Part shown: positions 11,585 to 23,655 of the stretch, in pieces
Layout: every line of letters begins with the position of its first letter
Numbering within the stretch: the first letter of the stretch is position 1
From: Megalonaias nervosa
Lineage: Eukaryota; Mollusca; Bivalvia; Unionida; Unionidae
Direction: 5' to 3'
Assembly: GCA_016617855.1 (NCBI GenBank)
Contig: JAECUM010003657.1
Span: 1 to 64,000 of the forward strand
Length of the DNA stretch: 64,000 nucleotides
Notes under the pieces: model-generated
What the model was told of the DNA's origin: nothing
What the model saw: only the letters and a program-made list of their open reading frames with translations
Database searches by the model: none
Position numbers and translations under genes: made by a program

Positions 11585-12900
11585 TTTAATTAGGCAGAGG
11601 TTTTATTGGCCTGGTCAAACGGATGAGGTGGCAAGATAGTGACAGATGTGTGATCTGTGTGCATGTGCCAAATCCGGATATTGTCCGTTGTCGCAAGCGA
11701 GTGTCCTTTGCAGCAACAGAGAACTGGTTATCCATTGGAACGAATTTCTCTAGATATTGGTTCACTACCAGAAACGTATGTAGGAAACACGTACATTATG
11801 GAAGCTGGCGACTGTTTTACCAAATGGAAAGAAGCATACGCTATACACTGCCGGATTACCCAATAAACACACTAAGCACATGCTTAGGGCACCAGAAAAA
11901 AAAAAATCAAATTGTTGATGATAAAATTTGATAATAATTTTAATATAGTTTTTCTGAGTTTCACATTTTGTACGGGGGGGGGGGGGGCAAGATAATATTT
12001 TTGGTGCTTAGGGACCTTGAAGGCCTTAATTCGACACTGACACTATACCTGATCACACTGCACAGACGGTCACCTATAAACTTTACTGAATTGATATGTC
12101 GTTTTGGGTGTCCGCGATATATTCACACTGACCAAGGACGAGGATTTGAATCAGATTTATTTGCTTCTTTGTGTGAAAAAAACTAGAAATATGCAAAACT
12201 CGAACGGCACAGTATCGACCCCAATCAGACGGAATGGTAGAAAGGTTCAACAGAACCTTGCAACAGATGCTTTCAATGTTCGTTGATGAACACCAACGAG
12301 ATTGGGATGACCACTTGTCCTATGTAATGATGGCTTATCATACGTCAGTTTTAAACAGTAGCGGCTGCACTTCTAATCTTTTCATGTTCGGGCGGGAAAT
12401 AGCCCTTCCAATAGATATTATGGTTGGTTTCCTTCCACAAGAGGATGAGGACATGTGTCCTGTCGAATATGTTCAATGGGTTCAAAATACCCTCAGGCAG
12501 GCATATGATTTCGCTTATGAAAATCTGAATAGTAGTTTCTCTTCAGTTTTACTTTGACAGAAAACAGAATTAGGTCATTTTGAAGTTGGAAAGTGTGCTT
12601 GGAGGTGGTATCCACCTAAAAGCATAGAAAATTAGGACTGGGGTGGGTTGCTCCGTATAGAATCTTACAGCAATGTTAGATGTGGCCTATACAATACAAG
12701 GAACTCCCAAATCTACTCCCATCATCGTGCATATAGATCACTGAAAGCCACATCTAAATGTTAAGATCCCCGATCGTTGGAGTTTACCTTTGAAAGCGTA
12801 CAAACACTCTAGTGATAATGCAGAAGACACTGATTCTGATTGCGCTCAGGAGCTTTATATGTCTGCAGAATCTGACGTCCATAACAGTTATTTGGTATGA
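11585..12900 (+). pseudogene. Ty3/gypsy integrase remnant
   Basis: RQRFYWPG (about 11605) and a following Cys-rich CVIC mark the end of the HHCC zinc-binding region. The DDE core starts at PLERISLDIG (first Asp) and DCFTKWKEAYAI, is split by an insert at about 11847-12042, and resumes at CRFGCPRYIHTDQG (second Asp). The Glu lies in GMVERFNRTLQQML. The frame 12234-12557 is intact. Beyond it, frame-disrupted GPY/F-module motifs (WRWYPPKS, TIQGTPKSTPII) continue past 12700. All three catalytic residues can be seen, but not in one frame. Confidence 0.85.
11847..12042. mobile_element. short insertion inside the integrase remnant, with a 14-G tract
   Basis: This segment interrupts integrase similarity. 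CTATAC occurs on both sides (11841-11846 and 12043-12048) and could be a target duplication. Inside, TGCTTAGGG appears near the left edge and GTGCTTAGGG near the right. A run of 14 G lies at 11974-11987 and an A-run at 11896-11906. I do not recognise the element. Confidence 0.45.
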
Positions 12901-13394
12901 ATTTTAGTCAGGAAAATGTACAGTTGGAGGTGAAAACTCCTCCAGTAAAGTTCTCAATAACAGGGATAAGTATAAAGCCCCTAACTAGATATTCCCCCTG
13001 AATGTATCTTAGAATGCTTTCTTTCATTATACTGACTAATGTATAGTCTGTTGAATATTCATGTTACAAATTAGAAATTATTTATTAATTAAATTGAATT
13101 TCGTGGAATATACATATTCCATAAAAATTATTGTTGCTGTTTAAAGAATTTTTTAAAACTAAAATAAATTAAGAAGAAAAAGAAAGTTTTACGAATATAT
13201 TCTCTCTAAATTGAAATGTATGTATAGCTAATGGTAATTTACTAGGTAGATTGCATTCATTAATTTATTTTTAAGAATAATAGCTTCTTGATTACAGTAT
13301 TTCCTCAGGAGTTAAATATTTTGACAGTAGTTAAAAGTATTCTTAAGACGTCTGAGAGTGACTTTACAATTAACTGTGGTTGTTTCTCTTGTAG
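12901..13394. other. AT-rich non-coding stretch
   Basis: This lies between the gypsy remnant and the zinc-finger pseudogene. No LTR, repeat or gene is recognisable. Confidence 0.5.
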
Positions 13395-14520
13395 ACTGAC
13401 CAGATTGACTTACATGTAGATGAAGAAGAAATGATGGACTTCCTGGCTCAAGAAGGCATTCCAGAAGGCGAGAAAGGGTTCCGTATCCCTGTAACAAACA
13501 AAGGAAGGCATTTCTTGCCCATTGATGGATGTCATCACCGCATGTACTGGGATGTCCGTAAATACTTACGCGACTGGGAGGGAATTCATCGTCCCATGTT
13601 TACATACAGACTATGTCAAATCTATCGACAAACATTCAAGAGACCCAGCTACCTGCGTCGGCATCTGCCACGGTTACACGATCTAGGTCTGGATATGACC
13701 GAAAAATTGGTCGCAAAATCACCGGCGGAGACGAGGGTCAACAAGCGGTATGTTGACCCAGGATTTTTCCTTCTTCCGAGAGTTAAAGACAACCCTAGTG
13801 TAGACATTGCTTCCAGCTCACCTTCGATTCTCACTTCTTCGACTAGCATTCCTGTACGGCCATCATCATTCTCTAAAGGAGGCTTTGCTTCCTGTGACAG
13901 TACCTGGTCCAAAACACTCATCTGATCCTATTCCTTTCCCTGCTTCTGAAGGAAGTGCAGCTTCCTATTTATCTTCAACCCTTTATTCTGTATCTGGTAT
14001 TCCTGTCCCCATCCATCACCAGCCGTTGGAGGAGACGGAACTTTCTGTAGCGGCACCCGCAACCAGACAATACCATATTCTCCAGAGATGCATATCGCTA
14101 TTGCCAGAGGAACTTGTATCAGACCCCTTGTCCTCCTTTTAGTATCAGTGACTTAAAACGACTTCTCAAATATATCGACTGGATTAAGAAAGGGTAGGAA
14201 AAGTTAACAGATGCTTTGCAGACGGTAATAACACGTTTAGCGAACACAGAGGGAGAGGACAGAATCGTGCAGGAAAGGGACGCCCGAAGTGTGAGCTGCA
14301 CTATCCCCGAAACGACTCCCAGGACTGCTCCAAGTTGAATGTCTATTTCTCCAGAGATGAGCTAATATAATTCGTAGAAAGATCAGATGGGACCTTCCGA
14401 GCCATCAACGTTTAAGACAGGGGCACTACCGTTTACAGGACACCCATCACGGTATCCCGCGAAACCATACACCGTTGTTCAGGAGGAATAAGCAAACCAG
14501 AGACACCAAGACCGTAGACA
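13395..14520 (+). pseudogene. decayed coding unit with C2H2-like zinc fingers, frame broken
   Basis: Preceded by a good splice acceptor (TTTCTCTTGTAG at 13383-13394), an open frame runs 13395-13925. It starts with an acidic TDQIDLHVDEEEMMDFLAQEG. The segment CQIYRQTFKRPSYLRRHLP then RLH has exact C2H2 spacing, but the second Cys is Tyr. Just before it, PIDGC...YLRDW...H looks like another degenerate finger. A Ser/Pro-rich tail follows. After about 13875 coding character moves to another frame (to 14142). It then shifts to a third (SISDLKRLLKYIDWIKK, one stop) and on to SDGTFRAIN and TPITVSRETIHR near 14380-14480, with in-frame stops. Composition is less AT-rich than the flanks. It may be a dead member of a multicopy zinc-finger family, host-derived or mobile; I cannot tell which. 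Confidence 0.6.
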
Positions 14521-14571
14521 TAAATCAGAATGCTGTGAAGATTCTCCTGCCGATGTATTTGTTGATTTTTC

Positions 14572-14611
<40 letters not shown>

Positions 14612-14612
14612 T
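14572..14612. repeat. (TTA)n microsatellite
   Basis: About 13 trinucleotide units. Confidence 0.97.
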
Positions 14613-15034
14613 AAAAATGGAAAGTGTTACGTATATATCAGTTATTGTAACTTCTAAAACCATCCTAAAGTTATTCACTACTGTTGAAGATTGTGCTGTA
14701 ATTTTCTTATTTTTTTCTTCAAAATAATACCTTCTTGAAGTTGGTCACGAAGTAATATTTTGAAGAAAAAATTGTAACTGTTTTGACAAACTCTTTGTAG
14801 TAAATCTATATGAATGTCATTCTCTCAATTAAAGTATTCTAGTTATATTTAGTAAAGCATGTATAATGATAACGTCCATATGATGCATGTCCATCCCTTT
14901 TAATATTGTAAATCAGAATGCTATCAATGCTGTAACTTCCCATGCATGTTTTTTTAATGTGAATGAAATAAAAATTTGTATCCTGAAATGGTAAAATTAC
15001 TCTCTTAGACACAATGTGCGGAGCACATCACTGG

Positions 15035-15165
15035 GGCTGGTATCGTTGCTTACAGTGTAACTATCAAACATACATGTACTATACAATAACACAAGGAAGG
15101 ACACTTCTCTCCTTTCTCGCGCAACCTATTTAAGAATCAACGCTGATATTTCAAGCCACATTTCG
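15035..15165 (-). mobile_element. fragment related to the interior of the hAT-like element, inverted
   Basis: The reverse complement of about 4195-4315 aligns over roughly 120 bp, including the shared block GGACACTTCTCTCCTTTCTC and the following CCTATTTAAGAATCAA. It lies about 10.8 kb away in opposite orientation. The ends of this copy were not defined. Confidence 0.65.
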
Positions 15166-15330
15166 CGTAGCTTAATAAATTTGGTACCGATGTTTAGCTC
15201 AGAGATTCGACTTTGTTTGCCTATCCAAAAATTGGCTTACTATAATACCTTTAAGGAATGCCATACCGTTTCTCACGCTACTGTTCGACACGACCATGAT
15301 CGCGCCCGTGTAATATGCAAGTCAAATCCA

Positions 15331-15433
15331 GCTGAATGGAATACTGTCCTCATTGGTTAAAAGAAAATGACGTCCTGAATTTATTTATAACTTATTTTCA
15401 GTTGGACAATGAGAAGGCAGTATTCCATTCAGC
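15331..15433. mobile_element. short foldback (MITE-like) element
   Basis: GCTGAATGGAATACTGTCCT at the left and its near-perfect inverted copy (ending CAGTATTCCATTCAGC) at the right enclose about 50 bp of AT-rich loop. The arms are 25-30 bp. No target duplication is clear. Confidence 0.6.
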
Positions 15434-15704
15434 GCGTTGTTCTTGCACACACAAGCGGTGCCTCTGGTATTTTTTGTTCCCTACAAAATTTTTAGTATAT
15501 ATTTAAATATGAAAAAATCTTATTATCTTACACTTGTAGAAAACTTGTTCATTGCTTGTTTTTAAATATGTAAATACTGAAGAAAAAAAATAAAATAAAA
15601 AGAAAATAAGTTTTCACAGAGTGAGCCTTTCCATTGCTGGCCTCGGCGATCGCTCCAGTGTGATTTGTGGGCATAATTTATTAGCGTGAGATCTGTGTTC
15701 CCAC

Positions 15705-16539
15705 TGTTATGTATATTTAATTTGAATTGTTTGTTGTTTCTTCCCCAATGATTATATGTTATGTATATATGTATTTTGTACTTGATCTTTGTCCAAATTC
15801 AAGTTAATGTTGTACCTGACCAATAACACTTAGTTTGTAAACAACATAATACATAGCTAATATTTCTCTATGATTATAGACTAAATATTCAAATCAATCT
15901 TAATTGCAAACATGTTTACTTGAGTTTGAGTTAAAGATACAGTCCTGTTCCTGACCTTAGAATGATCCAGAAAGAACATTTTCCACTGAGTTGACAGATA
16001 ATTTACAAAAAATGGCAATTAAGTCCTAGGTCAAAGGAGGGGTATATAATCTTGTTTACCTAAGAATTATGCCTTAACATCCTAAGCGGAATCAGTCTTA
16101 GTGTTGTGTTCAGATTTTAATTGGGGTGAAATTATTTAATTAAAATTATTATTCACTGGAATTACAAAGTGCTCAATACTATTCTTGGATTAAAACATTA
16201 ATTTGGAATTACAGTTAATTCAGACAAGGACACTATGGATTATATTATTGTGATACATCAAAAGACTGATAACACATCACCACATTAGAGCCAAACATGC
16301 ACATCAACACATTCAGTATCGAAATATATTTGGAATACCGCTGGAATTCAATTGGAACTTATACATTTGGACATCTGATAGAACTTTTTGAACTATTGGG
16401 GATTTAATTCGCAATACTGTAAGTTCTTTTTAAATTTTCACTGTGTATTCTAGGGACGTAAACTATTTGTTGAATTTTACAAAACTTATTGGTTTTCACT
16501 CTTTTCTGTTACTTAGTTTAAGACCATAGAGTTATAACA
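15705..16539 (+). mobile_element. probable solo LTR (family L1), copy 1
   Basis: 835 bp beginning TGTTAT and ending ATAACA, short inverted ends typical of LTRs. It aligns with 36615-37472 over most of its length, sharing AATACATAGCTAATATTTCT, GTGATACATCAAAAGACTG and the 3' part TTTTACAAAAC...TTCTTTTCTGTTACT. No coding internal region is attached. Adjacent bases (CCAC and ACAC) are only a weak target duplication. Confidence 0.65.
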
Positions 16540-16769
16540 ACACTAACCCTTAAATAAATTAAAAGAAAAGAGAAATAGAAATAAAAAGTTCTTGGCGATA
16601 TAGTAGTGGTATATTTGAATTGACATTTGATTATTTTTCTCATTGTTAAAGCTATGTTAAAATTACACACACACGTTATTTTCCTCAATCTATCATTCAA
16701 AATTTTTCATTTTCTTTTACATAAAAATGTACTCATTGTATTTCACAAGGAAATATACTCCCATTACTG

Positions 16770-16890
16770 TCTTTTGTTTACCTAGTGCTTCCTTTACTGT
16801 CTCACCTGTTCCTAGTACTTTCTTTACTGTCTCGAGTACCTAGTACTTTCTTTGTAATGTCTTGTGTTCCTAGTATTTTCTTGACTGCCT
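16770..16890. repeat. imperfect ~32-36-bp tandem repeat, about 4 units
   Basis: Repeated CCTAGTACTTTCTTTACTGTCTC with variants. Confidence 0.75.
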
Positions 16891-17439
16891 CGTCCTCCTA
16901 CTAACTTCATTACCATCTCTTCAATAGCACCAGAAATAGGAACTTTTTCATACGTAGCAGCTCAATAGCTGAGCTGGTGTCGTGGGTAGTCAGTCATCTT
17001 TAGAAGCTATTAGGGATTGGATGGTTTTGTAGACTCTCCCACACGTACTTTAAAAGGTGTTATGAATAACCATTATATATAGGTTCCTATTGCTTTTGTT
17101 ATCTGGTCTTACATACATACAGTCCCGATTTGAATGCTCGTTTAAATGTTTAAAACTCCCTGAATGTTTAACATTCAACTGGCATCTCTTTTGGATATTT
17201 TATTTTAATAACGGCTACTGATTAAAACAACGCCTACCAAATCAAGCAATTGTATTGACTTTACACCAAAGATCAAAGACATTGCGCACGCGTTTGTGTT
17301 ATCTTAAAATAAGATGACATCTAGAAATACGAGTGAAAATTGTTTTCCTGGCCCTAAGGAAAGACTCTTGTATTTGATAGAAAAATGTTGAAATGTTGAA
17401 ATCTGGCCTCTTGCCAGATGAACTAAAATATGAAAACAG

Positions 17440-18660
17440 ACGAAATGACTTCTCAAATACTCTTCAGTAGATTTCTATTTAATTTGACAGAAAACATCCT
17501 GACAGAGAAGTTTTCAGGTTTGTATCAATGATGATGCCACTACCAATATAACCTTTAAAATGACTTTGTTTCTTCAAAAACCACTTTTAAAAAATTTGAT
17601 GATTTCAATCTGCCATCAAATGTTACTTCTGTTGCCAATTGTGATAAACCTTTTAAATAAAAATACTCAATAGAACGTGACCAATTTCACAGGTGTCATC
17701 CTGGCATAATGAACTTGTACCTTACTGCAAATGATGCTTATCTATCATCAAATATGGCCATGGGTACTAATAATAGAAAAAATTAAAATCTTTCTCAAAA
17801 AAAAAAAGATTGCTTTAGAAAATTGTACCACATTTGACAAAAAGAATCCTAGCAGAAAAGAATTTTAATTTATACAGATGATGCCAGTATGATATTGAAT
17901 ATTGTTTTCAGTACTAATAATAGAAAAGTACTTTAAATAACTTCTCTGTTTAGCAGAATTCGACCAAACATGGCAGCATTCTGGCATATAACGGACTTTT
18001 AAATTTATTCAAATGGCACTGAATCAAAATCAAATATGGCCACCATTACCAAAATTAGAAAATCTATTAAATGACTTCTCAAAAACCGATAAACAGAATT
18101 CTGACGAATTTAAAATGAAGCATCGAAGCATAAAGGACTTTCGAATTTATACCAGTGATCTGTCAGTTTGGTATATTCTATTCAGTGGTTTTGGGAAAGT
18201 CGTTCAAAGATTTATTATATTCTCTTTTTATTAACAGTGGTCATATTTGACAGAATAATTGTATCAACTGTACAAATTCAAAAGGTATTCATACTCGAAT
18301 TCTTTCTGTCATATATGATCAAATTCTGAAGTTGTTAAAAGGGTTTTTATTGATGGCAACAGCATCAGTTGTACAAACCTGAAAACACATTAAGCCAAAA
18401 TGTTTTGCGTCAAATTTGGTCAAATTCTGTAAAGCAGGTTTTGAGAAATGTTGGAGTTTTTTTTAGGTAAGAGTGATCACATTTGATGGTCAATATCAAC
18501 TGTATAAATCTGAAAGATCTTTCTTACAGGATGGTTTCTGTAAGGTTTGGTTAAATGCTAATCAGCTGGGTTTTTTTTTTGGCAAAGGTGTTAATCGGTT
18601 TATATTTTTAACAGTGGTGACCATATATTATAGTCGATCAGCATCAATTGTATAAATGTT
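17440..18660. repeat. old, strongly diverged tandem repeat (units of roughly 120-180 bp)
   Basis: Recurring motifs in the same order are ATGACTTCTCAAA, ACAGAATTCTGACCAAATTTG-like, TGGCATAAAGGAC-like and AATTTATAC. Spacing is irregular. No coding signal was found. Confidence 0.5.
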
Positions 18661-18886
18661 AAAATAACTTCATCCCAGAAATCTTTATGTCAAGTTTGGT
18701 CGACAGTGTAACAGTACAGATGTCATCATTGTCACTAGAAAAGTGGTGCCTTTGTCTCCTTTCAAAGGCGTCATATAATAAATATGTGGCCATATATGGA
18801 CATAAAACAATAACAAAAAGTTGCAAATTGTAAGATACTTTTATTTGTGACAACCTCACTGGCTGGCATGCTTGGCAAATAGTAAT

Positions 18887-19280
18887 GTTCTAACCTATTG
18901 GTATCCAATAAGTTGGTAATGGTATGCATTTGGCTCTGTAATCATCACAACACTCCAGAAAGGTCAACATCACATACATAATGACTTATGTACTATACAA
19001 GGTCGATATTACAACTTACATCAATCATAGACCCAAAACAGCAGCAGCAATAATAATAATAATAATAATAGCAAATAATTGTAATAACTTACTATTGTTA
19101 ACCTAATGGTATCTATAATGTTGGTAATGGCTTGCTGTTGGGACCACAATCATCACAACTTTCTTGACAGGTCAACATCACATACGTAATGTCGTATGTA
19201 CTTATACAAGGTAAACATTACAAACTTACACAAATCACAGACCCAAAACAGCAGAAATAATAATAATAATAATAACAGTA
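18887..19280. repeat. tandem duplication of ~200 bp, each half ending in (TAA)n
   Basis: 18887-19070 and about 19092-19275 align. Both contain GGTCAACATCACATAC and ACCCAAAACAGCAG and end in a TAA microsatellite. Confidence 0.85.
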
Positions 19281-19530
19281 TATAATTGTTGTAATTATGT
19301 ACTCCTATTATTTGTATATTATTAATAACCAAGTCTTTACTATATGATCTCACATCAAACAATATAATCAGTTCATATAATCTGTATAGTATCTCCATGC
19401 CCATAAATTATTATGTGTTGAAAATTCACTGATATCAAACATATTTGATATTAGTTCTGCATTTAGGAATTTTGGGACACTACTGTACACAAGACTTAAA
19501 CAGAAGGATTTGATGGAGCCAGTCAAACAG

Positions 19531-19650
19531 GTACCATATATAATCATAAACAAGTCCAACTAAAAATAACACAGACCATGGTCTGCTACCATATCAATGG
19601 CAGATAAGGGTCAATGCTTTTTGTTCTACTGATTACTCCTAAGAGAAGAC
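19531..19650. mobile_element. inverted-repeat element family M1, half copy
   Basis: Left terminus GTACCATATATAATCATAAAC followed by AAGTCCAAC and the internal motif GGCAGAT...TTTTTGTTCTACTGATTACTCCTAA. The right half is missing. Confidence 0.55.
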
Positions 19651-20471
19651 AAATGGGTAAAATAAAAAGACCTATCAGAAATCCTACAAGATCTTGCAGA
19701 CAGCCAAAATCACCCAATAAGGTCACAAAAGGTGTCAGTCTCATCCTTACAATGTAACCACTGAATATTATGTTTGTCAATGTTGGAAAATTAGTCATTA
19801 GCTTAGATTTTTCATCACACAATAACTGGGTCCCTCACTTCATACATGTACAGCAGTACAACATTTGAGCAAATATACATCATTACCAGAGAATTTATTG
19901 CAATGATAACATATCCTCTCAAGTATCTTCTTTTTTTTACTGTTCACATGTGTAACAATTAAGTGTATCACACTTGATTGCTAAAATATCTGATTTCCTT
20001 AAGATAGTTATTTTCAAAACTTCCAGCCTTGGTTTCTAGTGAAATATAGGTAAAAAATGTATAGGATTTGAGCCTAATGCAAAATGAATTTAATAACAAT
20101 CCATTCTGTTCATGCTATATACATAATGTCATGAAAACTGACAGTTCCGCAATAACATTTTCATCTAATGAACCTCTCTCTCCTTCTCTCTCTCATGGAG
20201 ATGCACAAAACCACAACTCAGAGCAACCTATTGAATAATGGAAGCACAAAAATATAGACAAAATATGAAAAGTCTGGAATGAATAAATTACAAAGGTGAT
20301 AAAGAAAGATGTACATGTACATTTCTTTGCAAAATTACAAGCTTTAAAATTACTTCTTACATTTACAAGTGTTTGTCTGCCTATAAATACTGACCAATAT
20401 TAAAATACAATATTATAAGAATATTTTCCGGTTGACTTTAAGTCTACTTAACTGTAAAACAACTAGAACAA
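19651..20471. other. unassigned non-coding stretch
   Basis: AT-rich sequence with a short CT-rich run near 20175-20200. Nothing further was recognised. Confidence 0.5.
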
Positions 20472-20691
20472 TACCATATATATATACATATAAGTTGTGG
20501 TCCAACCAAAAACAACATAGACCCTGATCTCCCCTCGCATAATATGCTGGCAGATCTGGGTCTGTGTTGTTTTTCAACTGATTACTCCTAACAAACAGCA
20601 GAGACCCATATCCATTGGCACATTATACAATGCCAATTCGGGTCTACACAGTATGCAGTTGGATCCAATTTACATGTGAATATGTATAGCA
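20472..20691. mobile_element. inverted-repeat element family M1, full-length copy
   Basis: The ends, ACCATATATATATACATATAAG and its inverted partner near 20670-20690, enclose internal motifs GGCAGATCTGGGTCTGTGTTG and TGATTACTCCTAACAAAC. About 220 bp, non-coding, MITE-like. Confidence 0.65.
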
Positions 20692-21021
20692 CTCCATGGA
20701 CTAGCCAGGCTTTAAGACTTGATCCCGTTCATTGAATAGATAGTCCATGACTATATTTACATTATTTCTTCTCTGAGCCCATGTCACCCCTTTCCTCTTG
20801 CAAGTACTCAGTGAAATAAGAAGCAATCTGTATGGTTCAATATTTTTCATGATGTACTGTTACTCAACACAATACTATTGTGGGTATCTGTATACAAATA
20901 CTATTGTAAGCAATCTGACCCACCCCTTCATCCACCTCTGAGCTGTTTAGCATTAGCTTCTCCCTGCTTCGCAGAGTTATTCCTACTCTGTACCTCACCA
21001 ACACCCCATCCTCTTCTCTAC

Positions 21022-21026
<5 letters not shown>

Positions 21027-21082
<56 letters not shown>
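21027..21082. repeat. (AT)n microsatellite
   Basis: About 28 AT units. Confidence 0.98.
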
Positions 21083-21085
<3 letters not shown>

Positions 21086-21340
21086 CACAGAAAGAAATTA
21101 GTTAAAAACAAATACAGTTTCTTAAGATTATATTAAGTTAATGAACAGGCACACAATTACAAATTATAACACAGCAATGTTTGGCTTTTGAGAAGAATTT
21201 AAAAAATTCTTGTTCCAACTTATCAAGTAACCCACTTGCTTTTTACCAATTGGAAAGAAAAAGAGAAGACCAATATGCTGGATGTTAGCAATGGGTTCAG
21301 TGTTTAATACACACAAATCTGTTTTATTATTACTACAAAT

Positions 21341-21560
21341 TGGGAGGAAATGCAGTAGCTCAGCAGTATAGTGCTGGACTTGCAATTCAAAAATCTATCC
21401 AGACAACATGGGTCAGCTGCCATGGTATGTTCCTGGGAGAGGCACTTTACTCCCATTGGCCAACCAGCTGTTACAATGTAACTAACTAACCAACTAACCA
21501 ACCAGCTGTTACAATGTAACTAACTAACCAACTAACCAACCAGCTGTGGTAATGTATATG
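21341..21560 (+). mobile_element. tRNA-derived SINE-like element with a 47-bp tail duplication
   Basis: An A-box-like TAGCTCAGCAGTATAGTGCTGG is followed by a GGGAGAGGCACTTTACTCCCATT motif shared by many marine SINE bodies. At the end, CCAGCTGTTACAATGTAAC plus (TAAC)n/(CAAC)n is duplicated in tandem (about 21464-21545). The B box is poorly kept. Confidence 0.55.
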
Positions 21561-22499
21561 ATACTTATGCTCTGTACATCTGCTGTTCCATATGCAACAG
21601 CTAAAACCTAGGTTACATAATCTTTCTTCTGTTTCTTTTCAAGCTCCACAAATCGTATACTAGTCTCCTTGATTTCCTTAACAGTTTCCCCAGAGCAATA
21701 GTGCGTGAAGCACATTAAAAAATTTGGCCTTAAACATTAGTGAATTTTTAATTTTTTTCTTAACACCAGAACATAACTATGCTTTACTAAATATATTGTT
21801 TAATTAATAGGAGTTCATAACTTTTTGCATCCTATTTAAAAGTAAAATGTTTTCAGCTGTTCTGTTAAAAAAAAAATCACCACCAAAACAGCATCAACAG
21901 TCCATTTAAACATTACTTGTCTGATGAACTGGAACACTTTTTGAGCCATACAAATAAAGTCATGACATCCTTCAACACAAGTCGTGGGTATATAAAGGCA
22001 TTATCTAATAAAATCTCCTAAATACAATGTAATATGTTAAATGAAAGGCACAAACATGAAGTTTTTGCTAATATTAAAACAATTCACAACCTACTGTAAT
22101 TTGCTGGTGGATACTCATAACATAGTACAGATTTTATTTCATTGTACAGATTAAATTATGCAAAAGCAATAATGACATCATCAATATGGTGTCACTTGTG
22201 TTGTAAGTGTATTTTATGCTATGAACTCAGGAAGAAATTTAATGTAATGATATTGTTGCAATTTGTTTCTTAATAAATAATGAAAAAGAAAAATGCTTAT
22301 ACATGTACATACAATTTTAATAATCACAATAACAGTCCAATGAAAGAAAATGATAAAAGTCAACAAAAAGTATGCAAGACCTTAAGAAATATTTTCTAAT
22401 TTACACAGCCATTTATCAGCCACAGAGGATTTCTGTTGCCAAAAACCGATGTGACCTCAAAAATTGTGTCATAATGAAATAAATTCACTAACCAACATA
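21561..22499. other. unassigned non-coding stretch
   Basis: AT-rich, no coding or repeat signal recognised. Confidence 0.5.
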
Positions 22500-22700
22500 G
22501 TGTATACTTGTAAGTCAAGTCCAACTACAAACAATATAGACATTAATCTATTGATGCATCACTGGTATGTCTGGGTCTGTGTTGTTTGTTATACTGATTA
22601 CTTTTGACAAACTACAAGGACCCATATCTGCTGGCAGATTATGTGATGGTATGTCTGGATCCGAGCAGTTTGCAGTCATGGTAGTTTTAAGTGTATTGGA
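22500..22700. mobile_element. inverted-repeat element family M1, full-length copy
   Basis: TATACTTGTAAGTCAAGTCC at the left, GTCTGGGTCTGTGTTGTTTG in the middle and a degraded inverted right end. About 200 bp. Confidence 0.6.
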
Positions 22701-22785
22701 TTAAAGGTGTCTATGATGTTCAACTACAAATCACAGTTCAAGCACATTCAATAACATCCAATTAGTGTCAACCTGTATATTTGTG

Positions 22786-23032
22786 AGGGAGGGGTTTGTG
22801 GTGTTTAATGCCATTTTTCAGCACATGATACGTTCTACAACATGGCCAATATATTTGGTGGAGGAGGAACCCAGGAAGATGGTGGGAAGAACTGCCAACC
22901 CCAAAGAAGCAGCTAGCAAGTCTTCTCACATACTCATGTTGGTTGTGCCAAGACTTGAACTCCCTCAGACAGAGGTGAGATGTGTGAAAGATTGGTTGAG
23001 GCAAGTGCTCAGCCCACTGTGCCACTCAGGGT
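22786..23032 (-). mobile_element. SINE family S1, degraded copy
   Basis: Minus-strand copy of the SINE at 5385-5633. The body (GTTTAATGCCATTTTTCAGC on the plus strand) and the head (near CACTGTGCCACTCAGGG) are recognisable, but the tail and target duplication are not. The B box is mutated. Confidence 0.72.
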
Positions 23033-23368
23033 CACAAAATTGTAACATCTGGATAACAAATATGCATATGGAAAATAAGCACATCTGGATCTTCTGGAAC
23101 TTTTATAGCAAAAATAAGTGCATTTAAACATGCAGAATATGAACCAACCTTAAGACAAACTCTGGTCTTCTGGTACCAATTTTGTTCCTATTTAGGTAAT
23201 TAAACTGTTTATTTATTTACCTCCTTCTGATTTTACCTTCTTGCAAATAATCATCATTAATGAACCATATAGTTATGGCATTTGCAAACTTTGCTATGCA
23301 TCAGTATCAAAATTTTCAAAATAATTTGTAAGAAATTAATTTCTCATAAGATAAGCACATTTAAAAAA

Positions 23369-23655
23369 GCATATATGACCTCTACTAATTTAAACATTAT
23401 GCATATATGACCTCTACTAATTTAAATAGAAAGCATATATGACCTCTACTAATTTAAATAGACAGCATACATGACCTCCACTAATTTAAATAGCATATAT
23501 GACCTCTACTAATTTAAATAGAAAGCATACATGACCTCCACTAATTTAAATAGTAAGCATATATGATATCTACTAATTTAAATAGAAAGCATATATGACC
23601 TCCACCAATTTAAATAGTAAGCATATATGATATCTACTAATTTAAATAGTAAGCA
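23369..23655. repeat. ~32-bp minisatellite, about 9 units
   Basis: Unit GCATATATGACCTCTACTAA plus TTTAAATAGAAA, with alternating GACCTC and GATATC variants and some unit-length changes (about 28-33 bp). Confidence 0.92.

Larger units (their letters stand above)
9356..12900 (+). mobile_element. degenerate Ty3/gypsy LTR retrotransposon with nested insertions and a deletion
   Basis: In order on the plus strand: gag, a CCHC zinc knuckle, an aspartic protease, the N-terminal half of reverse transcriptase, remnants of the integrase zinc-binding region, a DDE integrase core, and a GPY/F-type C-terminal module. The reading frame is broken many times. A SINE (9965-10276) is nested in gag and about 0.2 kb of foreign DNA lies in the integrase. 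The RT C-terminus and all of RNase H are missing. I could not find matching LTRs, so the outer limits are those of the coding remnants. The element cannot move on its own. Confidence 0.88.
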
